The notes: generated by a model from the sequence alone, not told the origin. 61,306 bases of DNA from Bacteroidota bacterium (GCA_013288685.1 JABDBM010000016.1:1-61306); one strand, 5' to 3'; counted from the stretch's first letter, positions 16,619-27,298 are shown. Made by a program: numbers and translations.

Positions 16619-18163
16619 TTACCCCGCCCAGCCCTCTCTATCCAAACTCCTAAAATGTATCGCCTCTGCCAAATGCTCCAATTGTATCTCCTCGCTACCA
16701 GCCAAATCAGCAATGGTGCGCGATACTTTTAATATCCGGTCATAAGCCCTGGCGGATAGCCCCAGCTTTTCCATCGCTTTTTTTAGCAGCGTTTGCCCGG
16801 CGGTAGTTATTTTACAAATGTCGCGCACCATTTGCGGGCTCATTTGGGCGTTGGCATGTAAGTTCGGTTTGTCGCCAAAGCGTTCGGCCTGTAAATCGCG
16901 GGCTTTTATTACGCGTTCACGGATGAATTCACTTTTTTCGGCGAGGCGGTCGCTGGCCAGTTCATTAAAGTTTACGGGGGTAACTTCTACATGCAGATCA
17001 ATGCGGTCCAACAGCGGGCCGGATATTTTACTCAGGTATTTTTGTACGGTGCCGGGCGGGCAAATGCATTCCTTTTCGGGATGGTTAAAATAGCCGCAAG
17101 GGCAAGGGTTCATACTCGCCACCAGCATAAAACTGCTCGGATAATCTACCGAAAACTTCGCCCTCGAGATAGTTACCCTTCGTTCCTCCAGTGGCTGGCG
17201 CATTACCTCCAGGGCGCTGCGTTTAAATTCGGGCAACTCATCTAAAAATAGTACGCCATTATGCGCCAGGGATATTTCGCCGGGCTGGGGGTTGCTCCCC
17301 CCGCCTACCAGGGCTACGTCGCTAATGGTATGATGGGGCGACCGAAACGGGCGAACGGTTACCAATGCATCAGCGGCGGCAAGCTTTCCAGCAACCGAAT
17401 GTATTTTGGTAGTTTCTAATGATTCATATAAACTCAGCGGCGGCAAAATGGAGGGCAGCCTTCGGGCCAGCATGGTTTTGCCCGCGCCCGGCGGACCAAT
17501 CAGTATTACGTTATGTCCGCCGGCCGCGGCAATTTCGAGGGCGCGTTTTATATTTTCCTGTCCCCGTACTTCGCTAAAATCGCTATCGTAATTGGTGAGG
17601 CTGTTAAAAAATTCCTCGCGGGTGTTTACTACTTCGGCGGTTGATTCACTATCACCGTTAAAAAAGCCGACTACCTCTTTTATGTTTTCAACTCCATATA
17701 CTTCCAGGTCATTTACTATGGCGGCTTCGCGGGCATTTTGTTTGGGTAGGATAAAACCTTTATAGCCTTCTTTGCGCGCCTGTATGGCTATGGGCAATGC
17801 GCCTTTTATGGGTTGCACGGTTCCATCCAGCGAAAGCTCGCCCATGATGAGGTATTTGTCCAGGTTTTCGTATTCCAACTGGCCCGATCCGGCCAGTATA
17901 CCTACAGCAATGGTCAAGTCATACGCCGAGCCTTCTTTCCGGATATCAGCCGGGGCCATATTTACGATGATTTTTTGCCGCGGCATCCGCAAATTATTGG
18001 TTTGCAGGGCGGCTTCAATACGCTGCACAGATTCGCGTACGGCATTATCCGGCAAGCCGACAATTAAATAGAAAGGTTTGGCTCCGCCGCTAACATTTAC
18101 CTCAACGGTGATCGTTATCGCTTCAATACCATAAACCGCACTGCCAAAAGTTTTAACTAACAC
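16619..18163 (-). CDS. comM: YifB/ComM family Mg-chelatase-like AAA+ ATPase
   Basis: A 514-residue protein of full length for YifB/ComM. The order is an N-terminal ChlI-type domain (1-about 190, with [24 protein letters not shown]), the AAA+ core with Walker A GPPGAGKT at 223-230, Walker [10 protein letters not shown] and sensor [10 protein letters not shown], and a C-terminal domain with Cys pairs (CPCGY and CICPPGT) ending [21 protein letters not shown]. ComM is known as a branch-migration helicase in natural transformation in other bacteria; whether this organism is transformable is unknown. The start [15 protein letters not shown] is typical. Confidence 0.93.
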   Translation of the reverse strand: MLVKTFGSAVYGIEAITITVEVNVSGGAKPFYLIVGLPDNAVRESVQRIEAALQTNNLRMPRQKIIVNMAPADIRKEGSAYDLTIAVGILAGSGQLEYENLDKYLIMGELSLDGTVQPIKGALPIAIQARKEGYKGFILPKQNAREAAIVNDLEVYGVENIKEVVGFFNGDSESTAEVVNTREEFFNSLTNYDSDFSEVRGQENIKRALEIAAAGGHNVILIGPPGAGKTMLARRLPSILPPLSLYESLETTKIHSVAGKLAAADALVTVRPFRSPHHTISDVALVGGGSNPQPGEISLAHNGVLFLDELPEFKRSALEVMRQPLEERRVTISRAKFSVDYPSSFMLVASMNPCPCGYFNHPEKECICPPGTVQKYLSKISGPLLDRIDLHVEVTPVNFNELASDRLAEKSEFIRERVIKARDLQAERFGDKPNLHANAQMSPQMVRDICKITTAGQTLLKKAMEKLGLSARAYDRILKVSRTIADLAGSEEIQLEHLAEAIHFRSLDREGWAG

Positions 18164-18409
18164 TTAGGATAAAGTTTATTTTATAGGCGGAAAGATATAG
18201 AAAAATAATAAAATCACCATGTCATTTTCGAGTGATTGAGAAACTATCTCTTGAATGAGGCGAAAAAGCTTTACGGGTATACCTCTGAACTTTGCTTATC
18301 TATCAAGTACATGATGATGTAAGGCGGCAATGCATGGCGGGTTGACTTACCCCGTCTGCGCTTCGCTGGACACCCCTCTCTACTGCGTAAAGAGGGGAAA
18401 GCCGCTTGC
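18164..18409. other. spacer with repeat-like segments, no gene seen
   Basis: The spacer between the IspH and ComM genes carries a GTCATTTTCGAGTGATTGAGAAAC segment and a CCCCGTCTGCGCTTCGCTGG segment, both of which resemble dispersed intergenic repeats of Bacteroidota. Neither forms a clear terminator. No open reading frame with gene character is seen. Confidence 0.4.
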
Positions 18410-19261
18410 TTAAAACTTTTCGAGTTGGGCCTTCACCTCCTGCATCAGCCACATAGGGCTCGAGGTAGCGCCGGCTATTCCTACTTTATCACCAGCAGCG
18501 AATAATGAACTATCCAGCTCACTGGCCGAGGATATAAAATAAGTATTGGGGTTATGTTTACGGCAAACTTCAAATAACACTTTTCCGTTTGATGATTTGC
18601 GGCCCGATACAAAAACTATTTTATCAAACTTGGCCACAAATTTCGGCAGGTCCTGGTCGCGGTTTGATACCTGGCGGCAAATGGTATCATTGGCTTTCAG
18701 GTTATAACCGCGTTCAATCAACTGGTCCTTTACATGGTAAAACTTTTCCATGCTTTTGGTGGTCTGGCTGTATAGGGTGATATTTTGCGGCAGTTCCACA
18801 TTGTCCAGTTCGGCCAGATCCTGGAAAACCAATGCTTCGTTGTTGGTTTGGCCCTGCAGCCCTACGACCTCGGCATGACCATGTTTGCCAAAAATTAAAA
18901 TCTTCTCGTTCGAGTCGAATGAAGTTTTAATGCGGTTTTGCAGTTTAAGCACTACCGGGCATGAAGCATCTATCAGGGTTATATTGTTCTCTAAAGCGGT
19001 ACGGTAAGTATCCGGGGCCTCGCCATGGGCGCGGATCAGCACTTTTTCATTGGCAAGGTTTACCAGGTCGGCATGGTCAATAATGCGCAGGCCTTTTTTC
19101 TTCAGGCGTTCCACTTCTTCGTCGTTATGCACAATATCGCCCAGGCAATACAGGTAGCCATCTTCGGCCAAAATTTCTTCGGCCATATCAATGGCATACA
19201 CCACCCCAAAGCAAAAGCCCGAATCCTGATCGATAGTTACCTGTAGCTGTAGATTTCCCAT
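18410..19261 (-). CDS. ispH: 4-hydroxy-3-methylbut-2-enyl diphosphate reductase
   Basis: A 283-residue IspH/LytB protein, the last enzyme of the MEP pathway to isopentenyl and dimethylallyl diphosphate. The three cysteines that hold the [4Fe-4S] cluster are in place: Cys17 (SGFCFGV), Cys101 (DASCPVVL) and Cys195 (NDTICRQVSNR). The HNDEEV motif (45-50), IRAHGEAP (77-83) and GKHGHAEVVG (125-134) match the substrate-binding histidines and glutamate. No other MEP gene is nearby, so this gene is a stand-alone housekeeping unit. Confidence 0.96.
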   Translation of the reverse strand: MGNLQLQVTIDQDSGFCFGVVYAIDMAEEILAEDGYLYCLGDIVHNDEEVERLKKKGLRIIDHADLVNLANEKVLIRAHGEAPDTYRTALENNITLIDASCPVVLKLQNRIKTSFDSNEKILIFGKHGHAEVVGLQGQTNNEALVFQDLAELDNVELPQNITLYSQTTKSMEKFYHVKDQLIERGYNLKANDTICRQVSNRDQDLPKFVAKFDKIVFVSGRKSSNGKVLFEVCRKHNPNTYFISSASELDSSLFAAGDKVGIAGATSSPMWLMQEVKAQLEKF

Positions 19262-19379
19262 GTTGTTAAAACTTCATTAAGTCATTGGGGCATTAAGTCA
19301 TCGGCAAAATTACTAAATTATCTTTGATAGTTTATTGGTTCGCCGGTTCATTGGGGATTGTGGAATTGATTATACGTTC

Positions 19380-19545
19380 CAGGTGTTCCACTTTTACATT
19401 TGGAACGCCTGTGCAAAAGTGGAACTCGCTGATTATCAGGTGTTCTACTTTTTGAAAATGGCCGAAAAATCGCAAGTGCCTGATTATCAGGACGCGCAAC
19501 GATGTGTTTTTTGAAAAATAGCTGCAATTTACTGATAGTCAGGTG
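19380..19545. repeat. three to four imperfect repeats about 50 bases apart (CTGATTATCAGG core)
   Basis: CTGATTATCAGG occurs at 19429-19440 and 19480-19491 and as CTGATAGTCAGG at 19532-19543, about 51 bases apart. CAGGTGTTC follows two of these cores, and CAGGTGTTCCAC also begins near 19380. TTTGAAAA words sit at similar places between cores. The core is itself a small palindrome (CTGA-TTA-TCAG). No gene is visible in the whole 19262-19632 spacer. Confidence 0.6.
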
Positions 19546-19632
19546 TTCCAGCTTTTAGAGTGCCAAATTTGTATAAACCTATATCAGGATGCCAATCGCT
19601 TTTTAATTCTCGGCAACATGAAAATTCCACAA

Positions 19633-20724
19633 TCAAATCACCCGTCGTCCCTTCCACACCGCCGTTTTGGTTAGATGCCTTTGTATGGATAAAAATGCAA
19701 TGATAGCCAGGTTAACCATTTGCACCGGATGCAAAATGATATTTAACACAGCGTTTTGCCCTGCCGAAAGGCAGATCATTACGCGGGTAAGTACAATAAG
19801 GCCGGTCATAAAAACAATCAAGCCTATATTAAGCGTGGTAATTACCAGCAAAGGGCCGCCAACAATTATTAAAATATAAATCAGCAGCGCCAGTGTACTG
19901 TAATTAAAAACAGCCAGTGCATTTTTACCAAATCCATTTAGCGCATCCTGATATCCATTATACATGCGGCAATTGATCATGCCATTGGCCAGCAAGACCT
20001 CGCCATTGTATGCGGCTGTTTTTATTAGCTTCATAATCTCGGCGTCCTCAACAATTTTGCTTTTAACCATCTTGTGCCACTGTTGCTGCTGGTAAATGGC
20101 AGCGTCAAACAGCATAAATTGTCCGCATGCGGTGGCAAAGGCAGCGCTTTTAGTCAGGCGAACCAGGCGCAGGGGCAACAGGTTAAGCAACAGGTAATGC
20201 AGCAGCGGCACAGTTGTTTTTTCGCCAAAAGTTTGCATATCCTGGTTGGGAAACAAGCTCAACAGTGCCAGTTTATATATCTGAACGCGGTGCACAGCGC
20301 TATTAATAAGGTTTTTGGCGATGGTTGTATCCGCATCTAAAAACAAAAAATATTTCCCCCTGGCCAGTTTGGCTAATTGGTAACAGGCATAATTTTTACC
20401 CAGCCAGCCATCCGGTAGTTGCTCGCCTTTAATTACACGGAAACGGGGATGAGCTGCCGCAAATTCAGAACAAATTCTATGTGTTTGGTCATCCGAGCAA
20501 TCGTCATAAACAATTACTTCGTAGTCTTTATAATCTTGCAGGTGGATAGACTCCAATAATCCCAATATATTACGCGCCTCGTTGCGGGCTGGTATAAGTA
20601 TCGATACCAAATCATTGTAAGGCCTGTTTACCCGTGTAAGTTTAGGGTTGGATATAAAATTAAACAGCGTTACCGTAAACCGCAGGATGAGGAAAAACAA
20701 CGTAATGGAAATGGCGATGATCAC
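19633..20724 (-). CDS. membrane glycosyltransferase family 2
   Basis: A 363-residue GT2 enzyme. An N-terminal transmembrane helix is followed by the GT-A core: VSILIPARNEARNILGLLESI, YEVIVYDDCSDDQT, GWLGKNYACYQLA and FLFLDADTTI with the metal-binding DAD, then KIVEDAEIMKLIK near the position of the catalytic acid. Three C-terminal transmembrane helices follow (ALLIYILIIVGGPLLVITTLNIG and others). This layout resembles carotenoid or lipid glycosyltransferases (CrtQ-like) and other lipid-linked GT2s. The acceptor cannot be told. It is downstream of WaaA and the 240-residue secreted protein on the same strand. Confidence 0.85.
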   Translation of the reverse strand: MIIAISITLFFLILRFTVTLFNFISNPKLTRVNRPYNDLVSILIPARNEARNILGLLESIHLQDYKDYEVIVYDDCSDDQTHRICSEFAAAHPRFRVIKGEQLPDGWLGKNYACYQLAKLARGKYFLFLDADTTIAKNLINSAVHRVQIYKLALLSLFPNQDMQTFGEKTTVPLLHYLLLNLLPLRLVRLTKSAAFATACGQFMLFDAAIYQQQQWHKMVKSKIVEDAEIMKLIKTAAYNGEVLLANGMINCRMYNGYQDALNGFGKNALAVFNYSTLALLIYILIIVGGPLLVITTLNIGLIVFMTGLIVLTRVMICLSAGQNAVLNIILHPVQMVNLAIIAFLSIQRHLTKTAVWKGRRVI

Positions 20725-20779
20725 TGGTTTTTACAATATTGGTTTATCATCACAAATATGCAATTAAATGCATTAGCAG

Positions 20780-21502
20780 TTATTCCTTCCATATTCTCGG
20801 CTTTCGTTTTTTATTGTAAGGATAAAGTATTTCTATTTTTTCGCTGTAATTAAAACCTGCAAAAACGTAAAATTTGTTATTGTATTCTTTGGTCAAAGTA
20901 GAATCGAGTGCGCATTTGTTGAGAACCGGGTAAACATAATAAGGATGATAAGTACCTATATCTCCGCTTTTTTCTTGGCGAAAAAGTTCGCCAATTTGTC
21001 GGTAAATGAAACATAGCCTGCCGTTCTTTTCGAGGTCGATGAGTTTTTCGGGGCCTTCTACAAACACATTATCATTATAATGGTCAAAAACCATTTTAGC
21101 GGTATCGTTTTCAATGTTGATTATCGAAAACTCACCACGGTAACCCGCTCCGTCCAACTCTCCAAAAAGTAAAATTACAGCATGTTTTTGTGTCTTTTTA
21201 AAAAACAGCAATTCAGTATTTACTGAGTTTTTGTTAGAATCAAGAAACTCTTTGTCAACCACCGTCCAGGAATCTTTGGCGCGAAAGGTTTGTTTTTTAA
21301 ATCCGGCCAATGAGACCGAAATCCTGTTAAAGAACATCTCTGTTTTTAAAGATGAACTTATAACAATGGTATCAGTTTTACTATCACCATTAACATCTGT
21401 TAAAATAGTTTTAATTACCCGGTAATGCGCTGGTTTTTTTTTAGACTGCGCCGCGGCAGCAATTGAAATAATTAAAAAAGCACTCAATAAAAATATCCTC
21501 AT
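20780..21502 (-). CDS. hypothetical secreted protein with an FG-GAP-like repeat
   Basis: A 240-residue protein with a signal peptide (FLLSAFLIISIAAAAQ). The mature N-terminus contains KTILTDVNGDSKTDTIVISSS, a VCBS/FG-GAP-like calcium-binding loop (DVNGDSKTD), as seen in proteins that measure or bind at the cell surface. The remainder is beta-rich with LLFGELDGAGYRGEFSIINIEND. Its ATG overlaps the end of waaA by four bases (ATGA), so translational coupling to WaaA is likely. No enzyme motif is seen, and its role is unknown. Confidence 0.6.
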   Translation of the reverse strand: MRIFLLSAFLIISIAAAAQSKKKPAHYRVIKTILTDVNGDSKTDTIVISSSLKTEMFFNRISVSLAGFKKQTFRAKDSWTVVDKEFLDSNKNSVNTELLFFKKTQKHAVILLFGELDGAGYRGEFSIINIENDTAKMVFDHYNDNVFVEGPEKLIDLEKNGRLCFIYRQIGELFRQEKSGDIGTYHPYYVYPVLNKCALDSTLTKEYNNKFYVFAGFNYSEKIEILYPYNKKRKPRIWKE

Positions 21503-22737
21503 AGTATGGGATTTATGTAATCAATGATTGTGCGGGTTGCACCGGTATGTTCTACAACGTAGACGCCGGCTTTTTTACTGGCAGCTTTATAAAATGCATT
21601 ATCGCTTATCAAACGGGCAACTATTGCTTTTAATTCCTCTTCATCAACTATACTGAAACCCACCTCCAGGGCAATCAAATCGCGCGCCTCTTTAAACTTT
21701 GCATAATTAGGGCCAAAAATTACCGGCAACCCAAAAGCAGCGGCTTCCAGCGTGTTATGAATACCAGCCCCAAAACCTCCGCCAATGTATGCAATATCAG
21801 CATAATAATATAAGGAGGATAATAGGCCGATGTTGTCGATGATTAGCGATTGGTGGTTAGCGGTTAGAGCGCCGATAGCTATCGGGGGGAGGTTAGCGAT
21901 TTGTGAATAGCGTATAGTTGAACCCGCAGGGAGCGCTTCTATCAGATTTTTTATTTTTTCCTCACCTACTTCATGCGGAGCGAAAATGAATTTCCATTCA
22001 GGATATTGAGTTACTATTGTAGCCAACAATTTTTCATCGGGAGGCCAGGTGCTGCCCGCAATAAATAGTTTTTGTCCGTTCTTAAACTGTTCAATTATGG
22101 GCAATAGCTTTGGTTGTTGCGCATTGGCCCAAACCCTGTCGAAACGCGTATCTCCGCTAATGGCAACATTATTCACCCCGATACCACTCAGTAAATTTTT
22201 TGATTGTTCGTCCTGCACAAAAAAGTAACTAACAAAAGTTAACATTTTGCGATGCATGCCACCATACCATTTAAAAAACACCTGGTCGGGTCTGAAAATT
22301 CCAGAAATAATATAAAGCGGAATATCACGACTGTGCATCTCCCGAAAAAAAAAGAACCAGTATTCGTACTTGGTAAATATGGCTAATTTGGGTTGTACGG
22401 CGTCAATAAACTGGCGTGCATTTCTTGCTGTATCCAACGGGAGGTAGTAAACGGCATCAGCCAGCGGCGTATTTTTCCTGATTTCGTATCCGGAAGGCGA
22501 AAAGAAAGTGACCACAATTTTGTTATCCGGATATAAAGCCCGTACTTGCTCCAAAACCGGACGCCCTTGTTCAAATTCGCCAAGCGACGCAAAATGAAAC
22601 CATATACTTCCGGCAAATTGTTTAAACGTGGCATCTTTTCGGCCATTAACCCATTGCCGGGCCTTTTTATTGAAAAATGAAACTAAATAAATAGCTAAAA
22701 AATATATTCTTATACCAAATTTATATAATAACAGCAT
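21499..22737 (-). CDS. waaA: 3-deoxy-D-manno-octulosonic acid transferase
   Basis: A 412-residue KdtA/WaaA enzyme, which moves Kdo from CMP-Kdo to lipid A precursor at the inner membrane. An N-terminal membrane anchor (GIRIYFLAIYLVSFFN) leads to ASLGEFEQGRPVLE, holding the conserved catalytic Glu54, then the GT-B second half with FIAGSTWPPDEKLL, FAPHEVGEEKI, AYIGGGFGAGIHNTLEAAAFGLPVIFGP, the last being the typical CMP-sugar binding region. It is the first gene of a minus-strand group and is divergent from the Ugd operon, both serving the cell envelope. Confidence 0.95.
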   Translation of the reverse strand: MLLLYKFGIRIYFLAIYLVSFFNKKARQWVNGRKDATFKQFAGSIWFHFASLGEFEQGRPVLEQVRALYPDNKIVVTFFSPSGYEIRKNTPLADAVYYLPLDTARNARQFIDAVQPKLAIFTKYEYWFFFFREMHSRDIPLYIISGIFRPDQVFFKWYGGMHRKMLTFVSYFFVQDEQSKNLLSGIGVNNVAISGDTRFDRVWANAQQPKLLPIIEQFKNGQKLFIAGSTWPPDEKLLATIVTQYPEWKFIFAPHEVGEEKIKNLIEALPAGSTIRYSQIANLPPIAIGALTANHQSLIIDNIGLLSSLYYYADIAYIGGGFGAGIHNTLEAAAFGLPVIFGPNYAKFKEARDLIALEVGFSIVDEEELKAIVARLISDNAFYKAASKKAGVYVVEHTGATRTIIDYINPIL

Positions 22738-22912
22738 TTTAATTATGAAATATTTAACTTAGCGGGGTAAATGTAATCACAATTAAAACGGACCCTAAAA
22801 ATGTGACCGGGGTCATAAAAATAAGTGATATACATTTCGGGCTACTATCCGTACAAAGGTGAACTTTAAAAAGAGAATAAAAAATTAACAATTAACGAAA
22901 TAAGAAAAATCT

Positions 22913-24223
22913 ATGAAAATTGCTGTTGTAGGAACAGGTTATGTAGGCCTGGTAACGGGTACTTGCTTGGCAGAAACGGGCAACCAGGTAATCTGCGTTG
23001 ATATCAACGAGAAAAAAGTAAAAATGATGCAGGATGGACAACTGCCTATCTATGAGCCTGGTCTTGAATTACTTTTCCATCGTAATATTAACCAGGAACG
23101 GTTGCATTTTACAACACAGCTTTCAGAAGCTATTGCCGAAGCAAAAATTATATTTTTAGCATTACCAACGCCTCCCGGAGGCGACGGATCGGCAGATTTG
23201 AGCTATGTATTAGGCGCTGCCAAGGATATTGCAAAATTGCTGACAGAATATAAGGTTATTGTTACCAAATCAACCGTACCGGTAGGCACTGCCGATAAGG
23301 TTACTGCTGTGATGAAAGCAAATACCAATGTGGAATTTGCAGTAGTATCAAATCCTGAATTTTTGCGCGAAGGTGTTGCCGTTGACGATTTCATGAAACC
23401 GGATCGTGTGGTTGTAGGCACACGCGACGAACGTGCCCGGAAATTAATGGGCGAATTGTACGGACCTTATGTTCGCCAGGGTAACCCGGTTATCTTTATG
23501 GATGAGCGTTCGTCCGAATTAACCAAGTATGCCGCAAACTCTTTTCTGGCTACTAAAATCTCCTTCATGAACGAGATTGCTAACCTTTGCGAACTGGTTG
23601 GCGCCGACGTGGATATGGTTAGACGCGGCATTGGCGCCGACGAACGTATTGGAAAACGCTTCCTGTTTTCGGGTATCGGCTACGGTGGCAGCTGTTTCCC
23701 TAAGGATGTGCAGGCGCTTGCCAAATCGGCCGAAGAGAATAAATACGATTTTAAAATATTGAATTCGGTAATGGAAGTTAACGAGATTCAAAAACGGGTA
23801 TTGGTTGAAAAAGTTAAAAAATACTTTAAAGGCGATTTAAAAGGCAAAAAATTTGCCATGTGGGGATTGGCCTTTAAACCCGAAACCGACGATATCCGCG
23901 AAGCGCCATCGTTGTATATTATCGAGGATTTATTAGCTGCCGGTGCAACTATATCTGCCTTTGATCCTGAAGGCATGAAAAACGTTAAAAGCCTGATTGG
24001 CGATAAAATTCATTATGCCGGCGATCAGTACGAAGCCTTAAAAGATGCTGATGCCTTGCTGATTATTACTGAATGGTCGGTTTTCAGAACACCTGATTTT
24101 GATCAGATAGAGAAATTATTAAAAAATAAAGTAATATTTGATGGTCGTAACTTATACGATCTGGATAAAATGATTGATTGCGGTTATTATTATAACAGCA
24201 TAGGAAGGAAGCTGATTGATTAA
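22913..24223 (+). CDS. ugd: UDP-glucose 6-dehydrogenase
   Basis: A 436-residue enzyme that oxidises UDP-glucose to UDP-glucuronate with NAD. It shows the N-terminal Rossmann motif [10 protein letters not shown] (7-16), the central [39 protein letters not shown] and the catalytic Cys261 in [10 protein letters not shown], then the C-terminal UDP-binding domain [16 protein letters not shown]. It opens an exopolysaccharide-type operon; the next gene overlaps by one base (TAATG), and its product would use the UDP-glucuronate made here. Confidence 0.96.
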   Translation: MKIAVVGTGYVGLVTGTCLAETGNQVICVDINEKKVKMMQDGQLPIYEPGLELLFHRNINQERLHFTTQLSEAIAEAKIIFLALPTPPGGDGSADLSYVLGAAKDIAKLLTEYKVIVTKSTVPVGTADKVTAVMKANTNVEFAVVSNPEFLREGVAVDDFMKPDRVVVGTRDERARKLMGELYGPYVRQGNPVIFMDERSSELTKYAANSFLATKISFMNEIANLCELVGADVDMVRRGIGADERIGKRFLFSGIGYGGSCFPKDVQALAKSAEENKYDFKILNSVMEVNEIQKRVLVEKVKKYFKGDLKGKKFAMWGLAFKPETDDIREAPSLYIIEDLLAAGATISAFDPEGMKNVKSLIGDKIHYAGDQYEALKDADALLIITEWSVFRTPDFDQIEKLLKNKVIFDGRNLYDLDKMIDCGYYYNSIGRKLID

Positions 24224-25209
24224 TGGCAACACGAAAACGAATACTAATAACCGGCGCGGCGGGTTTTTTAGGCTCGCACTTATGCGATAGGTTTATTAAA
24301 GAGGATTTCCACGTTATAGGCATGGATAACCTTATAACCGGCGACCTGCGGAATATTGAGCATTTGTTTAAACTGGAAAACTTTGAGTTTTATAATCACG
24401 ATGTTTCCAAGTTTGTTTACGTTCCCGGCGATCTGCACTATATATTGCATTTTGCATCGCCGGCAAGCCCTATTGACTATTTAAAGATACCTATCCAAAC
24501 GCTAAAAGTAGGATCATTGGGCACGCATAACCTTTTAGGCCTGGCGCGAAGCAAAAAGGCAAGGATGCTAATCGCCTCGACATCCGAAGTTTACGGCGAC
24601 CCCAATGTGAACCCGCAGCCTGAAGAATACTGGGGCAACGTTAACCCCGTTGGCCCGCGTGGCGTGTATGACGAGGCCAAACGTTTCCAGGAAGCTATCA
24701 CGATGGCTTACCATACCTTTCATGGGTTGGAAACCCGTATTGTGCGCATATTTAACACCTACGGACCGCGCATGCGGCTAAATGACGGGCGCGTATTGCC
24801 GGCATTTATAGGCCAGGCTTTAAGAGGAGAACCGTTGACCATGTTTGGCGATGGCTCACAAACGCGCGCTTTTTGTTATGTTGACGATTTGGTAGAGGGT
24901 ATTTATCGCTTATTATTCAGCGACTATGCGCAGCCAATGAACATTGGTAACCCCGATGAAATAACCATTCGCGAATTTGGCGAAGAGATTATTAAATTAA
25001 CAGGTACCGATCAAAAATTGATTAGCTTGCCGTTGCCAACTGACGATCCGAAGCAACGCAGGCCCGATATCACTAAGGCAAGAGCCATTTTAGGCTGGGA
25101 GCCAAAAGTTTCCAGAAGCGAGGGTTTAAAAATAACCTATGATTATTTTAAGTCGTTGCCCGATGCTGAAATACAGCACAAAGATTTTACTTATTATAAT
25201 AAACACTAA
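24223..25209 (+). CDS. UDP-glucuronate decarboxylase (UDP-xylose synthase)
   Basis: A 328-residue extended short-chain dehydrogenase. It has the NAD motif GAAGFLGSH (11-19), catalytic Tyr149 and Lys153 in GVYDEAKR, the [11 protein letters not shown] segment, and [18 protein letters not shown] near the end, all typical of UXS rather than of epimerases. It would turn UDP-glucuronate into UDP-xylose. It overlaps ugd and galE by one base each, so the three are translationally coupled. The pairing with Ugd is strong support for the substrate. Confidence 0.93.
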   Translation: MATRKRILITGAAGFLGSHLCDRFIKEDFHVIGMDNLITGDLRNIEHLFKLENFEFYNHDVSKFVYVPGDLHYILHFASPASPIDYLKIPIQTLKVGSLGTHNLLGLARSKKARMLIASTSEVYGDPNVNPQPEEYWGNVNPVGPRGVYDEAKRFQEAITMAYHTFHGLETRIVRIFNTYGPRMRLNDGRVLPAFIGQALRGEPLTMFGDGSQTRAFCYVDDLVEGIYRLLFSDYAQPMNIGNPDEITIREFGEEIIKLTGTDQKLISLPLPTDDPKQRRPDITKARAILGWEPKVSRSEGLKITYDYFKSLPDAEIQHKDFTYYNKH

Positions 25210-26231
25210 TGACAAAGATTTTGGTAACCGGCGGCCTGGGGTATATAGGCTCGCACACTGTGGTTGAATTGGTAAACGCAGGGTACGAACCGGTAATAGT
25301 TGATGATTTATCAAACTCGCAACTTCAAATATTAAACCAGCTCGAAAAAATTATCGGGTTTAAACCTGCCTTTTACCAGTTTGATCTTTGTGACGAACAA
25401 AAACTAAGAGATTTTGCAGCCTCGGAACCCGGCATTGCCGGTGTTATTCACTTCGCCGCCTCAAAAGCAGTTGGCGAATCGGTGGTAAAACCTCTAAAAT
25501 ATTACCGGAACAATATCTATTCGTTAGTAAATTTATTAAACGTTTATAGTGGCAAACCGGTGGGCATTGTTTTTTCATCAAGTTGCACGGTTTACGGTCA
25601 GCCGGATGAATTGCCGGTTACCGAAACGGCTCCTGTAAAGCCGGCGCAATCGCCTTATGGCAATACCAAGCAGATAGCCGAGGAGATATTGATAGATGCT
25701 ATCACCTCGGGCGATGCCAAAAAAGTAATCGCGCTGCGTTACTTTAACCCGGTAGGGGCACATAGCACAGCATTAATAGGCGAATTGCCCATTGGGGTAC
25801 CACAAAACCTGGTGCCGTTTATAACACAAACCGCTATTGGTAAACGCCAAAAAATAACCGTGTTTGGTGATGACTATAATACCAAAGATGGTAGTTGCGT
25901 ACGCGATTACATACACGTAGTTGATTTGGCAAAGGCCCACGTAGCAGCGTTGAAACTAATGGAGAAACCTGATTTTTCGGGTTTCGACGTATTTAACCTC
26001 GGTACAGGCATCGGCAATACTGTTTTAGAAATAATTACAGCCTTTGAACGCGCCACAGGCGTAAAACTGAATTACGAAATAGGCCCGCGCCGCGGTGGCG
26101 ATGTGGAACAAGTGTGGGGCGATGTTACAAAGTCGGCAAATGAATTACATTGGAAGGCGGAATTGGACATTGATACCATGATGTCATCTGCCTGGAAGTG
26201 GGAAAAATATTTGTCGCAAAACACCTTGTAA
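25209..26231 (+). CDS. galE: UDP-glucose 4-epimerase
   Basis: A 340-residue GalE: NAD motif GGLGYIGSH (8-16), VVDDLSNS-type loop (IVDDLSNSQ), HFAASKAVGESV, and catalytic Tyr150 and Lys154 in SPYGNTKQ with Ser123-Ser124 upstream. It interconverts UDP-glucose and UDP-galactose, or the matching UDP-pentoses in related systems. It is coupled to the UDP-xylose synthase by a one-base overlap and lies 12 bases before rfbB. Whether it acts on UDP-hexose, UDP-xylose (to UDP-arabinose) or both cannot be settled by eye. Confidence 0.93.
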   Translation: MTKILVTGGLGYIGSHTVVELVNAGYEPVIVDDLSNSQLQILNQLEKIIGFKPAFYQFDLCDEQKLRDFAASEPGIAGVIHFAASKAVGESVVKPLKYYRNNIYSLVNLLNVYSGKPVGIVFSSSCTVYGQPDELPVTETAPVKPAQSPYGNTKQIAEEILIDAITSGDAKKVIALRYFNPVGAHSTALIGELPIGVPQNLVPFITQTAIGKRQKITVFGDDYNTKDGSCVRDYIHVVDLAKAHVAALKLMEKPDFSGFDVFNLGTGIGNTVLEIITAFERATGVKLNYEIGPRRGGDVEQVWGDVTKSANELHWKAELDIDTMMSSAWKWEKYLSQNTL

Positions 26232-26243
26232 ACCAATAGATAA

Positions 26244-27296
26244 ATGAAAACGATTATAATTACAGGCGGGGCCGGTTTTATCGGTTCGCACGTAGTACGC
26301 CGTTTTGTGAAAACTTACCCCGATTATAAAATTATTAATCTGGATAAACTAACTTATGCCGGTAACCTGGCTAATTTAAGGGATATTGAAAACCAGCCCA
26401 ATTACAAATTTGTAAAAGGTGATATTGTTGATATTGATTTTATAAACCAGCTTTTTGCGAATGAACAGCCCGATGCTGTGATCCATCTGGCTGCCGAATC
26501 GCACGTTGACCGATCAATTACAAATCCGCTTGAATTTGTTATAACCAATGTGGTTGGCACCGCTAATCTGTTGAATGCGGCGCGCCAGTTATGGAAGGGG
26601 CGATATGATAAAACACGCTTTTATCATGTTTCAACCGATGAAGTTTATGGTTCTTTAGGCGAAACCGGTATGTTTACCGAGGAAACGGGATATGACCCGC
26701 ATTCGCCTTATTCAGCATCAAAAGCAAGTTCTGATCATTTTGTAAGGGCCTATCACGATACTTACGGTATGGATACCGTAATCTCCAATTGCTCCAACAA
26801 TTATGGCTCCTATCATTTTCCCGAAAAGTTAATTCCGCTTGCTATCCATAATATCAGGCAAAACAAGCCGGTTCCGGTATATGGCAAGGGCGAAAACATA
26901 CGCGACTGGTTATGGGTTGAAGATCATGCACGGGCTATTGATGTGCTTTTTCACCAGGCTAAACCCGGGTCGACCTATAATATTGGTGGCCACAATGAAT
27001 GGAAAAACATTGACCTGATCAGGCTGTTATGCCGTATAATGGATAAAAAATTGGGGCGGGCTGATGGAGAATCGGCTGTATTGATTACATTTGTTACCGA
27101 CAGGGCCGGACACGATTTGCGATATGCAATTGATGCAAGTAAACTGAAAAATGAATTAGGCTGGGTACCGTCGATAACATTTGAGGAAGGGTTGGAGAAG
27201 ACAGTTGAATGGTACCTGGAAAACGAAGAATGGTTAAATGACGTTACATCAGGCCATTATCAGCAATATTATAACGAGCAATATAGTAACCGATAA
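26244..27296 (+). CDS. rfbB: dTDP-glucose 4,6-dehydratase
   Basis: A 350-residue RfbB: NAD motif GGAGFIGSH (8-16), HLAAESHVDRSI, the dehydratase motif STDEVYGSL with Asp132 and Glu133, and catalytic Tyr156 and Lys160 in SPYSASKAS. The product, dTDP-4-keto-6-deoxyglucose, leads to rhamnose or other deoxysugars. RfbA, RfbC and RfbD are not in the window, so the later steps must be encoded elsewhere. It lies inside the sugar-nucleotide operon, two bases before the phosphatase gene. Confidence 0.95.
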   Translation: MKTIIITGGAGFIGSHVVRRFVKTYPDYKIINLDKLTYAGNLANLRDIENQPNYKFVKGDIVDIDFINQLFANEQPDAVIHLAAESHVDRSITNPLEFVITNVVGTANLLNAARQLWKGRYDKTRFYHVSTDEVYGSLGETGMFTEETGYDPHSPYSASKASSDHFVRAYHDTYGMDTVISNCSNNYGSYHFPEKLIPLAIHNIRQNKPVPVYGKGENIRDWLWVEDHARAIDVLFHQAKPGSTYNIGGHNEWKNIDLIRLLCRIMDKKLGRADGESAVLITFVTDRAGHDLRYAIDASKLKNELGWVPSITFEEGLEKTVEWYLENEEWLNDVTSGHYQQYYNEQYSNR

Positions 27297-27298
27297 AA

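Noticed and set aside
19380..19545. The regular repeats as a CRISPR array.
   Set aside because: The repeats are short and diverged, only three to four in number, the segments between them resemble each other, and no cas genes are present.
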